This document shows positions 7,025 through 11,646 of a stretch of 11,646 nucleotides of DNA, piece by piece. The stretch's first letter is position 1. Every line of letters starts with the position of its first letter. The stretch spans positions 1 through 11,646 of the forward strand of contig JANXTQ010000294.1 of NCBI GenBank assembly GCA_025352305.1, in the 5' to 3' direction. Below the pieces are notes generated by a model. It did no database searches and was not told the origin of the DNA. It was given only the letters and a program-made list of their open reading frames with translations. The position numbers and the translations under genes were made by a program. This DNA comes from Actinomycetes bacterium (GTDB lineage: Bacteria > Actinomycetota > Acidimicrobiia > Acidimicrobiales > RAAP-2).

Positions 7025-8115
7025 CTCAACAGATCCTTATCACCCTCGATCAACTGCGACGTCCGAGTCCCGCGGGAATCGGCACGTACATTCGCGGACT
7101 GCTGAGCGGGCTCAGTGAGTTGGTATCGAGCCGCGAACTCGATGCTCAGATCGTTGCGTTGGCGCCACGTGGCCCCGCGCTGAACGTCGGTAGTGAGTTC
7201 GTCTCCGTTCGAACAATGAGCGTGGGGGAAAAATGGACCACGCTCACGTGGCCGAGAGCGGCCATTGGCGTGCCCCGCGACTCCGAGGTCGTGCACGCCA
7301 CGTCCATGGCGGGTCCGTTTCGCGGTGGCGCGCCCGGAGCAGTTCACTCCGTACTCGTTCACGACCTGCTGTGGCGTGAGTATCCCGAGTTAACAACTCG
7401 CCGCGGCGTTTCTTACCACGAAGCACGACTACAACAGATCATTCGCGACGATCAGATTCGCGCGCTAGTTACCTCGGCGCCAATGAAGGAGAAACTCGCA
7501 TCCAGTGGAGTTGACCGTGATCGGATTTACGTCATTCATTTAGGTATCGAACATCCAACGAAACGGGACCAATCGACTCTCTCAAATGGTGATGCCCGCC
7601 TCAACGCACTCCTGGGGGATGTGGATAATTTCACGCTGGCTGTTGGAACGATTCAGCCGCGAAAGAATCTCGAACGACTCATTGCGGCGCACGCACAAGC
7701 ACGAAGGACCGCGTCGGATCTCGGTCCACTACTGATCGTTGGCGCGCGTGGTTGGGGCGACGTGAATACTGACGGCGCGCGAGAGCTGGGCGAACTGGAC
7801 GACGACACATTGGGCGCCCTGGTGGCTCGCGCTCGGGTCGTGGCGTACGTGCCGATTGAAGAGGGTTGGGGTCTACCCGCCGTTGAAGCCTTGGCCATTG
7901 GACGACCCGTCGTTGCGTCCACGACGGTTCCGAGCGTCGTGGACAACAACGAGGCCATTCGCGTTAGCGCCGTGTCCATCGAAGAAATCCGTGATGGCCT
8001 GATTCGCGCAGCGAACGCACCTGATGACCAAAGCGCTCAACAGCGCCGACGTGACTCGGTGCAACACCTGAACTGGGCGAGTTGTGCTCGCGAGCACGTG
8101 GCGGCCTGGTCGTGA
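7021..8115 (+). CDS. Glycosyltransferase family 4 (mannosyl/rhamnosyltransferase type)
   Basis: This retaining GT-B glycosyltransferase is expected to move a sugar from a nucleotide donor to a growing envelope glycan at the cytosolic membrane face. The 364-aa protein has the Gly-rich acceptor-domain start (PSPAGIGTYIRGLL), HATSMAG, VHDLLWREYPE, the phosphate-binding loop GTIQPRKNLERL (209-220, K215) and an intact EX7E motif, EGWGLPAVE (E281, E289). The pattern is that of the MtfB/WbpX-like group of GT4, whose known members use GDP-mannose or GDP-rhamnose. That fits the GDP-mannose pyrophosphorylase in this window, but the donor is inferred. There is no signal peptide or membrane helix. The GTG start overlaps the previous stop by 4 bases and its own stop overlaps the next start the same way, so it sits in the middle of a coupled series of four genes. 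Confidence 0.93.
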   Translation: MTQQILITLDQLRRPSPAGIGTYIRGLLSGLSELVSSRELDAQIVALAPRGPALNVGSEFVSVRTMSVGEKWTTLTWPRAAIGVPRDSEVVHATSMAGPFRGGAPGAVHSVLVHDLLWREYPELTTRRGVSYHEARLQQIIRDDQIRALVTSAPMKEKLASSGVDRDRIYVIHLGIEHPTKRDQSTLSNGDARLNALLGDVDNFTLAVGTIQPRKNLERLIAAHAQARRTASDLGPLLIVGARGWGDVNTDGARELGELDDDTLGALVARARVVAYVPIEEGWGLPAVEALAIGRPVVASTTVPSVVDNNEAIRVSAVSIEEIRDGLIRAANAPDDQSAQQRRRDSVQHLNWASCAREHVAAWS

Positions 8116-9218
8116 AGATCGCCCTGGACGTCTCATCGGTTCCCCGTCAGCCCGCGGGCGCCGGGCGCTACGTCATTGAAATTGCGCGAGGTCTCGACTC
8201 TCGCGGTGTGCTCAGTCGATTGGTGTCTCGACGTGATGACGTTGATCGCTGGCACGAGACTGCTCCGAGCGCGGTGCTCGATGCGCAGGTGCCGAACTCT
8301 CGCGCGAGCCGCCTGACTTACGAAACGTTACGACTGGGTCGTGGTTCATCGCTCGGAGCCTGTGACCTCTGGCACGCTCCGCACTACACGATGCCGCATC
8401 GCGCGAAGGTTCCCGTCGCCGTCACCGTGCACGACATGACTTTTTTTACGAATCCATCGTGGCACGAGCGTTCCAAGGCCCTGTTTTTTCGACGCGCCAT
8501 TCGTTACGCCGCTGAGCACGCGTCGGTTCTCATCGCCGTCAGTGACTTCACGGCTCGAGAGATCCGTGAACTGGTTCCCGGCGAAGTTCCCGTTGTTGTT
8601 GCACCTCACGGCGTCGATCTGGAGAAATTTTCTCCTGTCATAAAAGCGTGGCCGAGCGGACTGCCCGATCAGTCCCGTCGATACATTTTCTTTGTCGGCA
8701 CGTTGGAGCCGCGCAAGGGCCTCGATGTTCTACTCGAAGCTTTTAGTCACCTGGCCGAGCACGACAGCGACATTGAGCTGTGGATCGCGGGACAGATTGG
8801 TTGGGGAGACAATGACGTGACGGGTTCTCAATCCAAGCGCGTGGGCTCCGAGCGCGTTCGTTCCTTGGGATATGTCAGCGATGAACAGCTCAGCGCGTTA
8901 CTCACTAATGCGCGAGCGGTGGCTTATCCCTCGAGGGGGGAAGGTTTTGGGTTGCCCGTACTCGAGGCGCTGGCCAGCGGAGCGCCCGTCGTTACGAGCG
9001 CCGAGACGGTCATGGCCGAAGTCGCCGGTGGCGCCGCGCGGCTCTGTGGCGTCGGCGACGCCGTGGCGCTAGCGAAACAACTCGGTGAACTCATTGAGCT
9101 GTCGAAACTCGCGCGCGCCGAGGTCTCTCGGGTCGCTCGACTTCGTGCTGAACAGTTCACCTGGCAGCACAGTGTCGAACAACACGTTCGAGCGTACGAA
9201 ACTGCGCTCCATCACTAA
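8112..9218 (+). CDS. Glycosyltransferase family 4 (mannosyl/rhamnosyltransferase type)
   Basis: This second intact GT4 enzyme is 368 aa when read from the GTG at 8112, which overlaps the previous stop as GTGA and gives the normal family start MKIALDVSSVPRQPAGAGRY. A TTG at 8082 would add ten unrelated residues and is less likely. Motifs are DLWHAPHY, VTVHDMTFFTNP, AVSDFTAREI, APHGVD, the donor loop GTLEPRKG (196-203, K202), GYVSDEQLSALL and an intact EX7E motif, EGFGLPVLE (E277, E285). It belongs to the same GT4 group as the gene before it and the two may be an old tandem duplication. Neighbouring GTs of this kind often add successive mannose or deoxy-mannose units to an O-chain or cell-wall polysaccharide. 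It ends the operon: a 32-base gap follows, with a new candidate promoter. Confidence 0.94.
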   Translation: MKIALDVSSVPRQPAGAGRYVIEIARGLDSRGVLSRLVSRRDDVDRWHETAPSAVLDAQVPNSRASRLTYETLRLGRGSSLGACDLWHAPHYTMPHRAKVPVAVTVHDMTFFTNPSWHERSKALFFRRAIRYAAEHASVLIAVSDFTAREIRELVPGEVPVVVAPHGVDLEKFSPVIKAWPSGLPDQSRRYIFFVGTLEPRKGLDVLLEAFSHLAEHDSDIELWIAGQIGWGDNDVTGSQSKRVGSERVRSLGYVSDEQLSALLTNARAVAYPSRGEGFGLPVLEALASGAPVVTSAETVMAEVAGGAARLCGVGDAVALAKQLGELIELSKLARAEVSRVARLRAEQFTWQHSVEQHVRAYETALHH

Positions 9219-9235
9219 TGATTCGGCTCTCACCG

Positions 9236-9241
9236 TAGAGT
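9236..9241 (+). promoter_or_regulatory. Candidate -10 box (TAGAGT) before the SDR gene
   Basis: TAGAGT fits TANNNT and ends 9 bases before the ATG at 9251. No Shine-Dalgarno is visible in the 9 bases between, so a start of transcription within a few bases of the ATG is plausible. Read-through from the glycosyltransferase operon is also possible, since the gap is only 32 bases. Confidence 0.35.
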
Positions 9242-9250
9242 GAATATCTC

Positions 9251-10135
9251 ATGCGCGCACTAATAACGGGGGCCAGCGGGTTCGTAGGATCACACCTTGC
9301 CGCGCACCTACGTGACTGCGGCGACGAGGTGTCGCTCAGCGATATGGAAAGTGACGTCGCCGACGTGGCCGAGATGTCACGCGTCATGAGCGAGGTCAAA
9401 CCGGACGCGATTTATCATCTCGCCGCCATCAGCCACGTCGGTCAATCGTGGGACGATCCGTCGGCGGTTCTGCGCGTCAACGTTCTCGGAACGGCCGCTG
9501 TTCTCGCCGCCGCGCGCCAACACGTAACGTCAGCGACGACGCTGCTGATCTCGTCGGCCGAGGTATACGGCGCAGTCAGCGCTGACGAGTTGCCCCTGCG
9601 CGAGACGTCGCCCGTTCGTCCGACGTCGCCTTACGGCGCGAGCAAACTCGCGGCGGAAGTTGTAGCGCTGCAGGCGTTTCGCGGCTACGCCCAGCGAGTG
9701 GTCATCGCTCGGTCCTTCAACCATTTCGGGCCGGGTCAATCGGTCAATTTTTTTGTTCCCGCCATTGGCTCACGGCTGCTCGACGCCCACGCGCAGGGTC
9801 GTCACGACGTTGTGGTGGGAAACCTGGCGACTCGTCGAGACTTCACGGACGTTCGTGACGTCGTTCGCGCGTATCGTCTGCTCGTGGCTAAGGGCGAAAG
9901 TGGCGAGATCTATAACGTTGCAACGGGAGTTGACCGCTCGATGCAAGAGATTGCCAACGCAATGCGTGACTCGATTGACCCTTCGATTGAATTTGTGCCC
10001 GACGCTTCACTCATGCGACCCGCCGACACCGCGGTGCTGCGCGGAGACGCCACCAAAGTAAAAACGGCGACCGGATGGTCGCCGTCTTACTCGTTCGCCG
10101 ACACATTGGCCGACGTAGTGAACTCGCTGCGCTAG
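9251..10135 (+). CDS. NDP-sugar SDR enzyme, probable GDP-4-keto-6-deoxymannose reductase / GDP-mannose dehydratase relative
   Basis: This extended short-chain dehydrogenase of 294 aa acts on a nucleotide sugar in the cytosol. The NAD(P)-binding TGASGFVGSHL is at 6-16. HLAA, SSAEVYG, the catalytic Y128 and K132 (YGASK), RSFNHFGPGQ, TRRDFTDVRDVVRAY, YNVATG and a C-terminal MRPADTAVLRGDATK then TGWSP follow. This order closely matches what I remember of Pseudomonas Rmd, which reduces GDP-4-dehydro-6-deoxy-D-mannose to GDP-D-rhamnose. GDP-mannose 4,6-dehydratases share much of it but are longer (about 340-370 aa) and start TGxTGQDG. The short length favours the reductase, and no separate dehydratase lies in this window. 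Next to a likely GDP-mannose pyrophosphorylase and MtfB-like glycosyltransferases, a role in 6-deoxy-mannose supply is reasonable. The gene converges on the next one with 8 bases between the stops. Confidence 0.9.
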   Translation: MRALITGASGFVGSHLAAHLRDCGDEVSLSDMESDVADVAEMSRVMSEVKPDAIYHLAAISHVGQSWDDPSAVLRVNVLGTAAVLAAARQHVTSATTLLISSAEVYGAVSADELPLRETSPVRPTSPYGASKLAAEVVALQAFRGYAQRVVIARSFNHFGPGQSVNFFVPAIGSRLLDAHAQGRHDVVVGNLATRRDFTDVRDVVRAYRLLVAKGESGEIYNVATGVDRSMQEIANAMRDSIDPSIEFVPDASLMRPADTAVLRGDATKVKTATGWSPSYSFADTLADVVNSLR

Positions 10136-10140
10136 CAGCG
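10125..10140. terminator. Small hairpin over the convergent gene ends
   Basis: CGCTGC, GCTA, GCAGCG forms a perfect 6-bp GC-rich stem with a 4-base loop. It covers the stop codon of the SDR gene and lies 3 bases past the stop of the facing Lys-rich gene. Neither side is followed by a T run, so intrinsic termination would be weak. A two-way end for the convergent genes is possible. Confidence 0.3.
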
Positions 10141-10143
10141 CGA

Positions 10144-10629
10144 CTACTTCTTGGCGGCTTTAGTCGCCTTCGTGGCTTTGGCGGCCTTGGTGGCCTTCAC
10201 CGGAGCAACGTCCGCTTCATCGTTAGGTGCGCTGACCTTGGCGACGAACATCGTGTGGGCTTTGGAGCGCGCGTCACGAGCCTTGGTGGCGGCGTCGCGC
10301 ACGGCGACGGGCAACTTCTGCTCGAGCGGAGCTACGGCTTCGTCGATGGTCTTGATGGTCTTGACAATCTGGCCGTCCATCCAGGCAACCTGGCGCTTAA
10401 TTGAGGTCGTCGCTTCCGACAACGAGGCCTTCAGGCCATCGGTGTCGAGATTGTCTTGGACGCTCTTAAAACTTGCGGTGGCCTTTTGGGCTCCGAGAAC
10501 GCCGGCGCCGATGGCCGTGAATACAACGTCCTTGGCCTTCTTGGCTACGGGGTTGGTCTCGGCGAAAGCACGCGCCTTGGCGGTGGCTTCGCGGCCGATG
10601 GTGGTGGCAACGCTGGTGAGATCAGTCAT
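10144..10629 (-). CDS. Small Ala/Lys-rich protein with histone-H1-like tail, function unknown
   Basis: This 161-aa protein is rich in Ala, Lys, Thr and Val and predicted to be mostly helical. Residues 1-130 are amphipathic with one more hydrophobic stretch (DVVFTAIGAGVLGAQKA, about 34-50). A short acidic patch (NDEAD) follows, then an 18-residue basic tail built on KATKAAK repeats (about 144-161). The tail resembles those of HBHA, HupB and histone-H1-like proteins of actinobacteria, which bind DNA or sulfated polysaccharide. The body shows no match that I recognise, and a phasin- or surface-associated helical protein is another option. There is no signal peptide. It has the best start signals of the window: AAGGAG 5 bases before the ATG and TGCTATACT further upstream, suggesting strong expression. 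It is transcribed opposite to the flanking sugar genes. Confidence 0.85.
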   Translation of the reverse strand: MTDLTSVATTIGREATAKARAFAETNPVAKKAKDVVFTAIGAGVLGAQKATASFKSVQDNLDTDGLKASLSEATTSIKRQVAWMDGQIVKTIKTIDEAVAPLEQKLPVAVRDAATKARDARSKAHTMFVAKVSAPNDEADVAPVKATKAAKATKATKAAKK

Positions 10630-10634
10630 CTGGG

Positions 10635-10640
10635 CTCCTT
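10635..10640 (-). promoter_or_regulatory. Shine-Dalgarno AAGGAG of the Lys-rich gene
   Basis: On the minus strand AAGGAG lies 5 bases before the ATG at 10629. It is the clearest ribosome binding site in the window and contrasts with the starts that have only a TANNNT box. Confidence 0.75.
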
Positions 10641-10656
10641 GGTAGGTGTGAACTTA

Positions 10657-10665
10657 AGTATAGCA
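10657..10665 (-). promoter_or_regulatory. Extended -10 promoter TGCTATACT of the Lys-rich gene
   Basis: TATACT (10662-10657 on the minus strand) is one mismatch from TATAAT and is preceded by TGC, the extended -10 form. TTGCTA about 19 bases upstream is a loose -35. Transcription would start near 10650, leaving a leader of about 20 bases with the Shine-Dalgarno. Confidence 0.6.
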
Positions 10666-10692
10666 CAATGCAAACAATAGTTAGCAACGTTT

Positions 10693-10721
10693 TTGAACAA
10701 ACTTGCGAACTAGCCTTGATT
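10693..10721 (+). promoter_or_regulatory. Possible promoter of the GT2 gene
   Basis: TTGAAC (10693-10698) and TTGATT (10716-10721) are 17 bases apart, and the second ends 5 bases before the ATG at 10727, which would give a leaderless message. TAGCCT at 10711-10716 is an alternative TANNNT box 10 bases from the ATG. I cannot choose between them. No Shine-Dalgarno is visible. Confidence 0.3.
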
Positions 10722-10726
10722 GCCTA

Positions 10727-11646
10727 ATGGAAACCCGAGCCCCGGCGGTAGTTGCCGTCGTTGTAACTACGGGCCCTGGCCCTGGTCTCGAGGCCACCTT
10801 GACCACTTTGGTGGGCCAGGATTACGAGGAAATGAGCCTGTTGGTGGTCGCCAACGGCGCCAGCGAAGACGTGGTGGCTCGGGTCGCAGCCGTGGCACCC
10901 GCGGCATTTGTCAAGGTTTTGGACGAAAATCGGGGATTCGCGTCGGCCTGTAACGAGGCGGCGTTGATGGTCAGCGGAGCGGCGTTCATGCTGTTTAGTC
11001 ACGACGACGTTCTGTACTTCGAGGGCTCGGTTCGCCTCATGGTCGAAGCCGCCTTTCGCGCGAACGCCGGAATCGTCAGTCCGAAGGTGGTGGCCTACGA
11101 CGATCCGTTCATTTTGGTTCACGTCGGCCAGATCGCGGACCGCTTCGGAACCGTTCGTGAGCGCGTGGAACTCGGCGAAATCGACCATGGCCAACAGGAT
11201 CTGGAGCGCGACGTATTCGTTGCACCCGGCGGCGTCACACTCATCCGCACTGATCTTTTTGAGACGTTGCACGGTTTTGACCCACTGATCTCCGCCATTG
11301 GTGAGGACCTCGATCTCTGTTGGCGCGCCCAGATCGCCGGAGCACGAATCATCGTCGCGCCGTCATCGGTGGTGGCGCACCGTCAAACCATGGCGACCGG
11401 TGACCGCGCCGTGAGCGCTGTTGGAACTCGAAACGCGAGTTTGCGCGATCTGCAACGTCGACACCAACTCGCGACGGTTCTCACCTGTTGGGGCATCGTG
11501 ACGCTGATCCAACTGATTCCGTTGTTGCTTCTTCTCGACCTAGCCGAAATTATTATCGCTCTGATTGGACGCGACGTCGATCGAGTTGGCGCAGTCCTTG
11601 GTTCGTACCGCTGGGCGTGGAAGAACCGCAAACACCTGCGAAGTCG
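10727..11646 (+). CDS. Glycosyltransferase family 2 (WbbL / rhamnosyltransferase-like), 3' end outside window
   Basis: The frame is open from ATG 10727 to the last base, 306 complete codons. It encodes a GT-A inverting glycosyltransferase. Features in order: a hydrophobic strand (AVVAVVVTT), GQDY, VVANGA (the usual VVDNGS position), NRGFASACNEA (68-78), metal-site SHDD (D93, D94), GGVTLIRTDLF (168-178), GFDP, and the GEDLDLCWRAQ motif with the catalytic-base region (E193, D194). HRQ follows. The pattern recalls WbbL-type rhamnosyltransferases and galactofuranosyltransferase GlfT1. From about residue 248 to 281 the chain is very hydrophobic, one or two membrane segments, so it is membrane-bound and longer than a simple GT2. 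It probably acts on a lipid-linked glycan at the inner face. It is divergent from the Lys-rich gene with 97 bases between starts. Donor and full length are unknown. Confidence 0.92.
   Translation, partial: METRAPAVVAVVVTTGPGPGLEATLTTLVGQDYEEMSLLVVANGASEDVVARVAAVAPAAFVKVLDENRGFASACNEAALMVSGAAFMLFSHDDVLYFEGSVRLMVEAAFRANAGIVSPKVVAYDDPFILVHVGQIADRFGTVRERVELGEIDHGQQDLERDVFVAPGGVTLIRTDLFETLHGFDPLISAIGEDLDLCWRAQIAGARIIVAPSSVVAHRQTMATGDRAVSAVGTRNASLRDLQRRHQLATVLTCWGIVTLIQLIPLLLLLDLAEIIIALIGRDVDRVGAVLGSYRWAWKNRKHLRS

Noticed and set aside
6700..7362. Minus-strand open frame of 220 codons across the first and second GT genes
   Set aside because: It is Arg/Ser/Thr-rich without motifs and spans two clearly coding plus-strand genes.
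10147..10200. Short imperfect repeats as a possible CRISPR or satellite array
   Set aside because: They are the codons of the KATKAAK-type protein tail: in frame, imperfect and without spacers.
10151..10645. Plus-strand open frame of 164 codons with hydrophobic composition
   Set aside because: It is the antisense of the Ala/Lys-rich gene, which has a strong Shine-Dalgarno and promoter. The hydrophobic look comes from reversing Ala/Lys codons.
10724..11272. Minus-strand open frame of 182 codons
   Set aside because: It lies opposite the GT2 gene, whose frame is continuous to the window end with ordered GT2 motifs.

Overview
The window reads as chromosomal DNA of a high-GC Gram-positive bacterium. 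Class Acidimicrobiia is my best guess, as inference rather than proof. The reasons are coenzyme F420 synthesis genes, frequent GTG starts, genes joined by GTGA overlaps, several starts with no Shine-Dalgarno but a TANNNT box just upstream, and a single-pass membrane protein with a Thr-rich tail. Coding density is very high: no gap exceeds 100 bases, and I see no rRNA, tRNA, CRISPR array, insertion sequence or sign of recent transfer.

Layout. (1) 1-720: C-terminal part of an acyl-CoA dehydrogenase. (2) 777-3498, plus strand: a membrane-anchored protein of unknown function, a GMP-type sugar-nucleotide pyrophosphorylase (probably GDP-mannose) and a UDP-glucose 4-epimerase, packed as one operon. 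(3) 3544-5162, minus strand: cofD(fbiA)-cofE, two steps of F420 synthesis. (4) 5202-9218, plus strand: a cytosolic serine hydrolase of the beta-lactamase/S12 fold followed by three GT4-type glycosyltransferase genes, every junction a 4-base GTGA overlap. The first of the three appears catalytically degenerate. (5) 9251-10135: a short-chain NDP-sugar dehydrogenase resembling GDP-4-keto-6-deoxymannose reductase. (6) 10144-10629, minus strand: a small Ala/Lys-rich protein with a histone-H1-like tail, the one gene with a clear Shine-Dalgarno and an extended -10 promoter. (7) 10727 to the window end: a GT2 glycosyltransferase that runs off the edge.

How it fits together. Most genes make activated sugars (GDP-mannose, UDP-galactose, perhaps GDP-6-deoxy-mannose/rhamnose) and transfer them to an envelope glycan. 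From memory, the F420 pair beside a GDP-mannose pyrophosphorylase, a WbbL-like GT2 and an NDP-sugar reductase resembles the Mycobacterium tuberculosis fbiA-fbiB-manB-wbbL1-rmlD neighbourhood, so this may be an old actinobacterial arrangement. I found no clearly new system. The strongest leads are the degenerate glycosyltransferase locked into the hydrolase operon, the repeated leaderless-type starts, and a CofE that lacks the reductase domain of mycobacterial FbiB.
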